The position numbers and the translations under genes are program-made. From the NCBI GenBank assembly GCA_963971575.1, contig OZ020619.1:310001-374000 (forward strand): DNA of 64,000 nucleotides. The letters are read 5' to 3'. This DNA comes from Liopterus haemorrhoidalis (Eukaryota > Arthropoda > Insecta > Coleoptera > Dytiscidae). Of the stretch, positions 20,801 to 28,000 are shown piece by piece; within the stretch, counting starts at the first letter, position 1, and each line of letters starts with the position of its first letter. A model generated the notes under the pieces. That model was not told the DNA's origin. It did no database searches and worked only from the letters and a program-made list of their open reading frames with translations.

Positions 20801-23405
20801 GAATAGAATTACAATTCAATATTGTCTCCTTCAAAATCAACATCCTTGGGAAGTTTATCAAATTGAAAATTGAGATAACACGTTTGAAGCTTAACGTTGA
20901 AATTTCTTAAAAATCCGTTCAACAGTATTTTCGTTCCAAGTGCCCACAGACAGATCGACATCAAGCTAAAAACAGTTGACACATTTTTACCGACCGCCAA
21001 CATGTAACGGGTGTTTTTTTTAGAGGTATAGAACTTTAAATTGCAATAAAACAACGATGGATTATTCGATTGACATGAATTTTTTTTTATTCGAAAGATA
21101 ATCTTGTGGCATTACATTAAATCATACCAACAAGACGGCGCAACATGTCACACAGCTCGTGCCACAATCGATTTATTGAAAGACACGTTTGGTGACCGCC
21201 TAATTTCACGTTTTGGACCTGTGAATTGGCCTCCAAGATCTTGTGATTTAACACCGCTGGACTACTTTCTGTGGGGCTATGTAAAGTCATTGGTCTATGC
21301 GGATAAGCCACAAACGCTTGACCATTTGGAAGACAACATTCGCCGTGTTATTGCCGATATACGGCCACAAATGTTGGAAAAAGTCATCGAAAATTGGACG
21401 TCCAGATTGGACTACATCCGAGCCAGCCGTGGCGGTCATATGCCAGAAATCATATTTAAAATGTAATGCCACAAGATTATCTTTCGAATAAAAAAAAATG
21501 CATGTCAATCGAATAATCCATCGTTGTTTTATTGCAATTTAAAGTTCTATACCTCTAAAAAAAACACCCATTATAAGGGAGGTATTGTGATCATACCGCT
21601 TTTGAAATTTCGAGATTTCGATGGATCTCCACGAATTGAGGTCCCTACATAGCGTTTTGACTATTTTTAGCATGATGTCTGTCGGTCTGTCTGTCCGTCC
21701 GTCCGTCTATCCGTCCGTCCGTCTATCCGTCCGTCCGTCTGTCTGTTTGTCTGTCTGTGTACACGTGCAGAACAAATTCGATGGCACAAATTGATCAACT
21801 TTTGGTAAAAATCGGTTGACTAGAAATGGGAGTTTACTCGTGTCGATTTTAAGATTTTTGCGAATATTTAGCAACAGAAAAATATTTCGGAAAAATTTAT
21901 TTAACAAATATGCTATAAATGTAATAATTAATTTCTTTTATTTGAGACGTTTTTTGATAAAACGAAACAAATTTTTCGAAATTTTTTCATACAGGTTAGC
22001 CCCGTTCAACGCGGGGGATACGTTCTGGACATGATCGCGTTAAGCGAAATTTGGCAATCAACGAGGGATTTTTGTAAAAAAAAAAAAACATTGTAAACCT
22101 CGAAAAACACTATTTATTAAATAAACATTAAGAATAACAAAAAGGCGTACATAAAATAATTAATAATTTATTTATTTTGTTCCACGTTGCAAAAAGGAAT
22201 CTAGATTCCCTTGTTTGGCCTCTCTACGTTTATTGCGCACAATTTAACGGTAACTGTCAAGTAATGCATTACAGCCACGTTTAACAGCACTCACCCGCTC
22301 GTAATCTTCGTCGTTCTCTTCTAACAACTCCATGCATTGATTGTGAAGAGAAAGGGCTTTTTCGATGGTTTTAGCAGTTAAATTTTGCGCGAGAACAGGT
22401 TCGTAATTTTCTAGGGACGTCTGGCAGTCCATTTCCTGCAGCTCTTCATTAGTCAAAGGTTCACCGTGTGATTTTAACAAAGTCTGAATATCATCTTCAT
22501 CAAAACCTTCGATGCCTTCGGAAATGATTGCAGTGAACTTCAGCAATTTCACTGAACAATCTTTTCCAAACACCCTTAATTGACGACGATAGCTTAAAAA
22601 TCTTAAATTGTCGGTCGCATTATAACGAATCCGCACTAGCCGGGGTCGCAATGAACCTCAAATAAGCAAGTATATAAAAATAAAACAAATTTCAAATCAT
22701 ATACGTGAAATGGCTAATCAAAAGTAAGCGACTGACGCCAAGCACTTGTCAACTAGTAATAAGCTGTCACCTAAAACTTGGAGAGAAGTTGCTAACTCTA
22801 TTAATTCTTAACTACCCCAAAAGATGTCATTCTATTTCAATCGCTAACTTCGAGTGGAAACTAGCCAACTTTGGTCGGTCAACATTTTGGGTAAACAACC
22901 AGTTTTGGAACTAAAAATTAATTAATCTACGAATGGTCTCAACTCGTTCGCAGTTGAAATTTCAGAAGGACTCATTTTGTTTGTTCCAGGTGATGACAAT
23001 GTCACAGAAGATTCTTTGTACGAAAAACCGAAAGCAATATTAGCCCCAGAACCCCAGAGTGGAGAAGAAGTGAGGACAGAAGACACAATGACATCGTTCT
23101 CTTCAGAAGAATCTTCCAACGAAGAAACCGTGACAGAAAGCCTGGCGAATGATACAGAAGTCTCCGGAGATACCGTTAAAAATGTTATCAAGAAATACCG
23201 CGATAAAATACCCATGGCTGCAAGAAATATGGGTAAAATTAATTATCCACCAAATGCTGTGAGAGGACCTGATAATTTTTTCGTTTATAATAAAACCAAA
23301 CTTACCAAAAACGAAAATTCCAACTGTACAGATCGTCAAAGAACGGACGATAAAGAAAAGAACGATAAAATGCATTATGGCCCCACAGAACCCAACACAA
23401 GATAA
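2878..23405 (+). CDS. Gene 1: DUF4485-like, Cys- and Ser-rich protein of 1109 residues, 13 exons
   Basis: Exons: 2878-3163, 3681-3859, 8052-8280, 9341-9478, 9755-9965, 10777-10883, 11088-11422, 12302-12545, 15042-15200, 17077-17456, 18859-19099, 20212-20616, 22990-23405. All introns are GT-AG, frame is kept at each junction, and the sum is 3330 nt. ATG 2878 has A at -3. Residues 1-80 are Ser/Lys/Glu-rich. Residues about 83-155 match the DUF4485 pattern known from CEP112 (LTLPSHR, then WVKKVF, then LLGPF). Residues 156-277 hold the IPNFG and VPVEELPK segments, and residues 348-383 hold WGSNLI. Exon 11 is Cys-rich (GPGICQKSPC, ICKSCPC). The remainder is polar and probably disordered. AATAAA lies at 23448. 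DUF4485 has no established biochemical role; a cytoskeletal or centrosomal role is inference. Gene 3 is a paralogue with the same early intron phases. Confidence 0.85.
3681..3859 (+). CDS. Gene 1 exon 2: core of the DUF4485-like segment
   Basis: This exon of 179 bp (phase 1 in, phase 0 out) encodes the core with ATWVKKVF, RVLMFLVSRKKLLGPF and a closing EAYQ. Gene 3 exon 2 (35724-35902) has exactly the same length and phases and encodes GLWVKKLK, LKILLFLLLKKSLLGPF and HYQ. The WxKK...LL..(L/K)K..LLGPF pattern is what I recall of DUF4485. The family assignment is from memory of the pattern, not from a search. Confidence 0.75.
3938..4058. mobile_element. Short MITE-like repeat, copy 1
   Basis: About 120 bp with an end ATGGTGCAATTCTGT and an imperfect inverted partner (ACAGAATTGCCCCAT). 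The middle ACTCCTTAG(T/A)TACGATC is shared with the copy at 52834-52956. Confidence 0.55.
4059..5473. mobile_element. Foldback element with about 455-bp inverted arms
   Basis: The left arm 4059-4512 and right arm 5019-5473 are inverted copies with only scattered differences, separated by about 506 bp of AT-rich loop. Shared landmarks include GAGCTAGCAACG, GGGATGCGGTACGTCTGGCA and AGTCCCGGGGA. No transposase frame is present. It sits in intron 2 of gene 1, next to the short MITE at 3938. Confidence 0.8.
5551..5760 (+). repeat. Repeat family D, uninterrupted copy (empty hAT site)
   Basis: Contains CATAATGTTGAAATTT-like sequence, then GCAGGCTAGATTGTAC. The second copy (8661-8820 and 9133-9215) is split at GGCTAGAT by a hAT-type MITE, so this copy shows the empty site at 5671-5680. 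Bases 5761-6852 hold AT-rich sequence with no recognised feature. Confidence 0.6.
6853..7939. mobile_element. Harbinger-like MITE containing seven 138-bp tandem copies
   Basis: The element starts GGCCCGGTTTTTCCACCTTC and ends with the inverted form, with terminal inverted repeats of about 78 bp. TTA flanks both sides (6850-6852, 7940-7942), the 3-bp target duplication typical of PIF/Harbinger. Between the ends the core is repeated seven times with an exact 138-bp period (GACATT at 7025, 7163, 7301, 7439, 7577, 7715, 7853) and almost no divergence. The related copy at 49494-49739 has a single core. Confidence 0.85.
8052..8280 (+). CDS. Gene 1 exon 3: conserved IPNFG extension after DUF4485
   Basis: Encodes residues 156-231, including WPQYTSTYSSDFKEY and IPNFGSHLYFATSRDP, ending in VPK at a phase 1 donor. 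Gene 3 exon 3 (36318-36549) encodes the matching WPPYVATFSADFREY and IPNFGVHGYYAISREP, also ending in VPK at phase 1. The shared pattern is much stronger than in the rest of the proteins, which points to a folded unit under constraint. I do not know a named family for it. Confidence 0.8.
8399..8594. mobile_element. 196-bp MITE with GATTATTTAATGGCGAGACG ends
   Basis: The first 25 bases and the last 25 bases are perfect inverted copies (GATTATTTAATGGCGAGACG then ACGTC). It lies in intron 3 of gene 1. The inside is noncoding and includes a GC-rich GCGCATGCGCGC stretch. Confidence 0.7.
8661..9215 (+). repeat. Repeat family D, copy split by a hAT MITE
   Basis: Family D sequence runs 8661-8820 and resumes at 9133-9215 (TTGTATTTCTATCTTTAAAA), matching the uninterrupted copy at 5551-5760. 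Confidence 0.6.
8821..9132. mobile_element. hAT-type MITE (312 bp) nested in family D
   Basis: Begins CAGTGTTACTCAACC and ends with an inverted CAGTGTTTTTCAACA, the classic hAT end form. The flanks GGCTAGAT (8813-8820) and AGCTAGAT (9133-9140) are an 8-bp target duplication with one mismatch, as expected for hAT. Subterminal CGCGGACCA motifs are repeated. No transposase. Confidence 0.85.
10100..10620 (-). pseudogene. Decayed non-LTR retrotransposon, C-terminal end of ORF2
   Basis: On the minus strand, reading from about 10430 down to 10104, a broken frame gives RINRYWAKPEDKVCRMCKEE followed by EETLEHLAKSC. This CxxC...H....C arrangement and its surroundings resemble the C-terminal zinc knuckle of insect non-LTR reverse transcriptases (R1/jockey-like). 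A stop interrupts the frame near 10386. It lies in intron 5 of gene 1 and is not expected to be functional. Confidence 0.6.
11721..12165 (+). repeat. Repeat family A, intact copy with GTCT microsatellite (empty mariner site)
   Basis: Contains ACCGACCGCCAACATATATA (11728-11747), then GGGAGGTATTGTGATCATAC, a (GTCT)n run at about 11864-11903, and a TTTTATTTGAGATATTTTTT end. Copies: 20981-21990 (split by a mariner element) and the 3' part on the minus strand at 45245-45435. Class unknown. Confidence 0.65.
12815..13186. mobile_element. MITE with CCCAGCAAACATT ends
   Basis: CCCAGCAAACATT at 12815 and AATGTTTGCTGGG ending at 13186 are perfect inverted ends of a 372-bp element that is more GC-rich than its surroundings (GGCCAGTAC and CCCGGTGTCCCCGGGG inside). 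Lies in intron 8 of gene 1. Confidence 0.65.
13253..13455 (+). pseudogene. Harbinger-type transposase N-terminal fragment, frameshifted
   Basis: ATG at 13253 opens MASSDSSLDEL followed by IHVINQERRKYGEYHQFFPQ, which resembles the start of HARBI1-like transposases (acidic Ser start, then HPxNxxRxxxGExHxLF). The frame is lost near 13396, and the neighbouring frame continues with a KFFKYF-like string typical of the next segment. No catalytic residues remain. The assignment rests on recalled family pattern. Confidence 0.4.
13711..13742. repeat. Perfect 15-bp hairpin
   Basis: GATGTGAAGTGTGAA and its exact inverse TTCACACTTCACATC separated by two bases, bordered by an A-run on the left and a T-run on the right. 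Could be the end or centre of a degenerate element. Confidence 0.5.
14137..14446. mobile_element. Tc1/mariner-type MITE GGGTGACCATT with about 4 minisatellite units, copy 1
   Basis: Inverted ends GGGTGACCATT...AATGGTCACCC flanked by TA (14135-14136 and 14447-14448). One end holds several TCCCGCATT motifs. The middle holds about four units of a 40-bp repeat (GGATTTGGGAGGTGAGGA...GCTCTTCACTT). It is in opposite orientation to the larger copy at 16143-16899. Confidence 0.8.
14740..14935 (+). repeat. Degenerate remnant of the CAGTCTG MITE family
   Basis: Shares ATGATTTACAAAGCTTAAAC and GATTTCAAAATCTAGTT-like sequence with the elements at 940-1333 and 18249-18654, but its ends are lost. Bases 15201-16140 (intron 9) are AT-rich with no other recognised feature. 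Confidence 0.45.
16143..16899. mobile_element. GGGTGACCATT MITE expanded to about 15 minisatellite units, copy 2
   Basis: The ends GGGTGACCATT and AATGGTCACCC are flanked by TA (16141-16142, 16900-16901). Between about 16197 and 16810 lie roughly 15 tandem units of 39-41 bp built on CTCCCAAATCCAAGTGAAGA followed by an A-run. The right end carries GCGGGAC motifs that match the left end of copy 1 in inverted form. Frames through the array are open only because the unit lacks stops. Confidence 0.85.
18190..18815 (+). repeat. Repeat family E, copy 2, split by a CAGTCTG MITE
   Basis: AAGAATATAAATAAAAGTCT at 18203 and, after the insertion, GCAATGTACGACACTAAACA onward to AAATAGACCATAG match 1978-2209. 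The left part of the element is missing. Confidence 0.6.
18249..18654. mobile_element. Tc1/mariner-type MITE CAGTCTG, copy 2, nested in family E
   Basis: 406 bp, same ends as the copy at 940-1333, with TA on both sides (18247-18248, 18655-18656). The uninterrupted family E copy near 2030-2065 gives the approximate target before insertion. Confidence 0.8.
19267..20126 (+). mobile_element. DNA transposon remnant carrying a HARBI1-like transposase fragment
   Basis: The ends GTAAAAGAGCTAGTAACTAG and its inverse are bordered by the direct repeat ACCAATTTA (19258-19266 and 20127-20135). An 8-9 bp duplication is longer than the 3 bp expected for PIF/Harbinger, so either the family differs or part of the direct repeat is older sequence. 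Subterminal GGGATAGTAGGTG motifs recur in the element at 25911-26873. Lies in intron 11 of gene 1. Confidence 0.65.
19493..19891 (+). pseudogene. HARBI1-like transposase, N-terminal fragment
   Basis: About 120 residues read RKWVKKWIDRR...GASALLFRELAVEDQKEYRL, then LRMTPDDFNRLFNLVSPLIQ, MRDTIQARIKLELTLYFLAT and NSYR. This is the region just before the DDE nuclease domain of HARBI1-like proteins. The frame ends in AT-rich sequence at 19891, before any catalytic Asp could appear, so the gene is truncated. Starting in-frame methionines are not reliable. Confidence 0.7.
21007..21571 (+). mobile_element. Internally deleted mariner-like element with about 100-bp inverted ends
   Basis: Inverted ends (A(C/T)GGGTGTTTTTTTTAGAGG onward, to GATAATCTTGTGGCATTACA) of about 100 bp enclose only the last third of a transposase gene. 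TA duplications are at 21005-21006 and 21572-21573. The family A copy at 11741-11746 shows the empty target. The two ends are almost identical, so the deletion and insertion may be recent. Confidence 0.85.
21104..21466 (+). pseudogene. mariner-like transposase, C-terminal third only
   Basis: Encodes QQDGATCHTA, then WPPRSCDLTPLDYFLWGYVK and a C-terminal helix region ending in GGHMPEIIFKM. QQDGA and SCDLTPLDYFLWG are the second and third catalytic Asp blocks of the DDE domain (DGA..., then DLTPLDYF). The N-terminal DNA-binding half and the first catalytic Asp are missing, so the element cannot be autonomous. The stop lies where the right inverted end begins, as usual for compact mariner elements. 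Confidence 0.8.
21992..22655 (-). mobile_element. pogo/Tigger-like element, truncated
   Basis: The end CAGGTTAGCCCCGTTCAACG followed by CGGGGGATACGTTC is the typical Tigger terminus, preceded by TA at 21990-21991. The coding part reads on the minus strand. No matching second end is seen near 22655, so the element is cut there. Confidence 0.7.
22244..22651 (-). pseudogene. Tigger-like transposase C-terminal fragment
   Basis: The minus-strand frame encodes GFDEDDIQTLLKSHGEPLTN followed by EELQEMD and a helical, acidic tail ending in AVKRGCNALLDSYR. This GFxExDIxELLxSHxExLTxEEL block is characteristic of the C-terminal tail of pogo/Tigger transposases. The helix-turn-helix and DDE parts are missing. 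Confidence 0.7.
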
Positions 23406-23447
23406 CACTAAAGTTGAAACTATGTATATGTATTATGTGCAGTCTTA

Positions 23448-23453
23448 AATAAA
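23448..23453 (+). terminator. Polyadenylation signal of gene 1
   Basis: AATAAA lies 43 bases after the gene 1 stop codon, inside an A-rich stretch. Confidence 0.6.
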
Positions 23454-23829
23454 AAATTAAAAATAAAAATAACTAAATAAAATATTAATTGTTACGTTAA
23501 TTATTTAAAATACTAGTTTTACATTCGATTTACAAGTTTTCTGTTTAACGCCGTTCGTATTTCGATAGATTTTGTACGTCTAAGTACGCGAGGCAAAAAT
23601 GACACTATTCCGTATAAATTCAGCAGTCGTACGCGTGTTTAACCCAGGGTCGTATTAAGCTTCAGGGGAGCCCGGGGCTACTGATTGAAGGGGGACCCCA
23701 CATTTTTAATGTCTTTAAAATAGACTTTCAGCTAACTATAAAATTAGTTTATATAGTTTTTTACTTATACAAAGGACGCAATGTAAAGCATACTTAAATA
23801 ATAATAATAATAATAATACTTTATTTTTA

Positions 23830-24340
23830 GGGTTTTGTAGGTATGACCAAAAAACGCTTATACCGTCTGTCTGTCTGTCTGTCTGTTCGGTAAAAATCTT
23901 AGTCAAACGGCTAAACCTAGAGAGTTGAAATTTGTATGCTTATACAACTCTTTGACCCGCACATAGGAAAAATACTAAAATATATCACCCTAAAAATATA
24001 AACAAATATGGGCTCATCAAAAAAAAATATATTTTTTTAAAATTCTGTGTAGGATATCAAATGAAAAGCCCTTAGTACGATTAACGATCAAAATTTTATT
24101 TTTGCAAAATAAATTATTTTGAAGCGATTTTTGGAAAAAATGTGCAAAAAAAATTGTCCCACCCCCTTTAAGTCAGAGGGGGTAATTTAAAAATCTGAAA
24201 AAAGTAATGAACATAAGTGAGAACCGGAATAGTACAACAGGAATTTTTGATCAGATTATGTTTTCGGAAAATAATGCATTTTTTGTATTTTTTGGTTGAC
24301 GATGTAAAATATTTAATACGTTATGTAACACAATAAACCG
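23830..24340 (+). repeat. Repeat family B, copy 1
   Basis: Starts GGGTTTTGTAGGTATGACCA, has a (GTCT)n run at about 23866-23885, then CAACTCTTTGACCCGCACAT. The internal part recurs at 28916-29140 and the 5' part on the minus strand at 61540-61745. Family class unknown; a tRNA-like sequence follows directly. Confidence 0.6.
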
Positions 24341-24344
24341 GTAA

Positions 24345-24418
24345 AGCGTTCATAGTCTAATGGTTAGCCTACTCGCTTCCTAAGCTGCAAACAAGGGTTC
24401 GCTTCCGAGCTGGAGACA
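24345..24418 (+). repeat. tRNA-like sequence, probably a SINE head or decayed tRNA
   Basis: A 74-bp stretch has TAGTCTAATGG (box A-like, as in the tRNA D arm) and GGGTTCGCTTCC (box B-like, as in the T arm) at tRNA spacing. The acceptor and T stems do not pair well, so a working tRNA gene is unlikely; a tRNA-derived SINE promoter is the better reading. Confidence 0.4.
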
Positions 24419-24518
24419 ATTTTATTTTTTCTGTTTTTTGCATTTTTATTTTGTTTAAATTATTTTATCAAAATTCTAGTTATATTTTGGCAAATATTGC
24501 ATTTAATTTTTAAAAGCA

Positions 24519-24725
24519 TAAAATATTTGGTGCACAACAGCGATGGCTATTAGCGCTTTTTATACATTTTAAATTAATTTGAAAACTAATCATTTATATC
24601 GAAATTTAATTAGATAAAATATTTGGCGGACAGCAACGATGGCTATTAGCGCTTTTTATAAATTTTAAATTAATTTGAAAACTAATCAATTATATCGAAA
24701 TTTAATAAGATAAAATATTTGTCGG
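24519..24725 (+). repeat. 96-bp tandem repeat, about 2.1 copies
   Basis: AAATATTTGG starts at 24521 and 24617, and AAATATTTG at 24713, an exact 96-bp period, each followed by (A/G)CAACGATGGCT-like sequence. Confidence 0.7.
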
Positions 24726-24822
24726 ACAGCAACGATGGCTTTTCAAATATTGCATAACTTGTATTAAAGTGGATCTTCATATTTCATTTTCTTAGTTTTT
24801 TATTAACGACTCTTTGTTTCAG

Positions 24823-24855
24823 GACAGTCCCCGGCCACTGGTTTCCCTTATACCT
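24823..24855 (+). other. Candidate small exon upstream of gene 2
   Basis: A strong acceptor (CTCTTTGTTTCAG) is followed by 33 GC-rich bases and a donor-like GTAAAA. Entered in phase 1 it reads (x)QSPATGFPYT and leaves in phase 1, the phase used throughout gene 2. It could join to the acceptor-like CAG ending at 25091. No transcript evidence. Confidence 0.25.
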
Positions 24856-25060
24856 GTAAAACACTCGTATAAGTAGGCCGTGTTTTTTTGAAGTTAAATT
24901 GTCAGTTTTGACAGTCTAAATTTTTCGTTCAATGCTTTAAAAACTAATTCCGATAATGACAATATCGAAAAATGAAAACAAGAGATAATGAAAAATATTT
25001 AATGTTTAAAATTAAAATCTGGTACATTCATTATTACCAGGAGAAGCATTTTGATTGGGA

Positions 25061-28000
25061 ATGCAATACAGCAGGGCTTTAGTTGCCTCAGATCCAAGAC
25101 TTCAAGATTTTTCTGATGAATATCCACAATTCGATAAACCATACAAAACATGCCAACGATGTTCGGCACTCAAGACTTCGAACTTCTGTGCGAGGCTCCA
25201 GACCAGGCCACCATCGCCGTTCCAGGACTTTTCACCTCCCAGAAGAAGACTTTCAGCACAGAGCAAGGAGTGTGGATGTCCAACTGTTGCGAATACAGCT
25301 TTGGAAACTGGAACCGGAGGACGAGTTCAAAATGATATCGTCGATAATATCGCCTCTAGTTTAAGTTTGATAAATCAAGATTCACCAGAAATTCTTGCTT
25401 CAGAATCTGTCAAAAGTTTAAAAGGATCTATTATAGGTAACATTTAATTTGTGGTAAAAGCAATTAAATAGATTTGACGATGTTTTTTCCTGTTTTCTTC
25501 TATTCTAGGCGTGAAAGATGACAGCTCTAAGACTAATATGTTTGGAATGGTTCCAACCACCGACGAACCATATTGGGATGAAACTGAAGATTTCTTCAAG
25601 GACATACAAGGTTAGTGACAAAGACAAAATTGTTTAAATTATGAATAAGGTTCACACTTTCAAGTGATGATCTAACAAGTGATGACCTAAAAAAAAGTCC
25701 TCACTCTAAAATACAAGTGACGACCTAAAAAAAGTCCTCATTTCTATTTTTTAAATTTTCTAGTGTGTTTCTGTGTTTTTATTTTTATTTCCTTCCTTCT
25801 TAGGGGGAGAGACGGTTCACCCCGCTACTCCACCGTGGAGCTAGACAAGTATAAACATTGACCGTGGCTTGCCACGCCTTCTGTAGGTGCCTTTAGGCTA
25901 GTAACAGGATAGCTACTAGGTCTAGTAGCCTATTCACTATAATATACTGTAGCAAGGATAGTAGATGTTCACACACAGTACGGTATTGTACTGTGCCGTC
26001 GACTCTCCTATCCTAAAACCTAGAACAGTAGATGCATACACACAAAGGGGCACTATTTTAATACGGATTGACCAATTTTCAAAACCAGAACAGAGTAGAC
26101 AGCAGATCCACGGAAAAAAACTTACTTACCCGACCCCTCAAAAAATAAAATTTAGCTTAAACATTATATCAACTCGGTTCGCTATATCTTTAGTTTAGCT
26201 GATAAAAATCCATTGGGATGAAAAAAATCGAGAAATTGACCAGAACGAAATCTCGAAATCCAATATATTAGATCTACTCCTAAGCGAAAAAACTGGCTTA
26301 CCATCTTTGGCGAATCCTACTCCATCCTTGAGGGTAGATTTTATACGTTAAACCCCTTAAAAAGAGGTGGTAAAAATCTGAACTCAAACAATATTCAAAA
26401 CTATCCCAAAGCTGTAGGAAAATAGGAGAAAAAATTATTCTGTGACTTTCGGCGTCCTTCCTTCTGCCCCTGAACACAGATTTTCTTCATTTCATTCCGT
26501 AAAACGTGGCTAAAACTTGTGATTTTTGAGAAAACTTAAAACCAGCCAAATGCCTTAAGGAAAATCCGAAAAAAAAAAATTAGACCTTCGTACGAATCAC
26601 CTATCCTTGAAAGTAAGAATTTTTCGCATTATCCTTCGATGCGACTGAGACAAAATTATGAAAAAAGAAAACTATCCAAAATCAATCTTTGTCGTCGTCG
26701 GGAGAAAATAAAAATGAACATAAGCACTAAAGAAAGGGGATCCGCTGGCTACGACGTTTAGTTTTTGAAAATTGGTCAAGCCGTATAAGGATAGTGCCAA
26801 TATGTGGGTATGCACCTACTATCATGATTTTGGGATAGTAGAGTGAACAGGCTAGCTACTAGGCCTAGTAGCTTTGTTATGCGGTGCCAATAACTCTTAC
26901 GAGTTGCCAAACCAATTACTTAAAGAAAGCACTTAGTAGTTTACAAGACATTCCAATAATTGATCTAAGCACAACGTTAAAATCTTTAATACATTGCGTC
27001 CACACTATTTTTAATTGGAGTGTCTTATACCTCTTGACCCCCTCCCACATCTTGTGGAGAGCCCTGCTTAGTTCCATTAATATAAATTTTTAATATACTT
27101 TCCAACTTATTTTTTCAGGAATTCTGGATAACACTGACCCAGAACCTGCCCCAACATCTTTAGTCCAATGGCCAGACTTATCCAAAAAATTCTCCCCAGA
27201 AACAAAAGCCCTACGTATCACCTCACAAACAGTGTTCCCTACCGATAACGAAATAAAGGGCAAAAAACAACATAATGTAAAAATAGAAATAAAAGAAGGT
27301 GGCACACTTGATAAAGACACACAATTAGATGTCATTTCACAGCCTAGTACCATTTCAAAAGTTGGTCTTAGTAGCCAGAAATTATCATCAAAATCATCAC
27401 TGACTCCTTCAAAATCAAGCTTAAAAAAATCAGGAAGCCAAATCGAAGCAAAAAAATCTGTTACTTCAAAAGGCGGTAGTATCAGTAAAATACCTAGTAA
27501 AATTCCTTCGGCAATCAAAAGTCCATCACAAATAAAAGAATCAACTGAAGAAATTGCAATGGAACCATCGTTACAAAGTCTACCACCAACTGAAGAAGTC
27601 GACGAAGCATTTGAAGAAATCATAGGACCACCTTGTAAAGATTTACCACCTTGTAAAAAGAATGTAGCTAATCCAGAAATGGTTAAAAACATTAGATGTT
27701 TATGTGACACCAAAAAAGAAACACCACGTTCTTCGAGAGTTTCGATAGTAGAACCAGACAAATTACCTCCACAGGTACCTAAAGAAAAACAGAAATGCTC
27801 TTGTAAATCCAAAGAAACACCATCAACTTCATCAAGAGTTTCAATTGTAGAACCAGAAAAAACACCTTCACAGACGTCTAAAGAATTTAAATGCTCCTGC
27901 AAAGCCAAAGGAACAGCACCAAGTTCGTTAAAAGTTTTGGAAGTTGAAGAAATGCCATTAGAACCACCACAAATAATTTTAGAGGCTCCTAAAGAAACAC

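Larger units (their letters stand above)
20981..21990 (+). repeat. Repeat family A, copy 2, carrying two insertions
   Basis: The start (TTTTTACCGACCGCCAACATG) is cut by a mariner element at 21007-21571. Family A resumes with TAAGGGAGGTATTGTGATCA, includes a (GTCT/GTCC)n run at about 21676-21756, and is then cut by a Tigger-like end at 21992. Confidence 0.7.
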
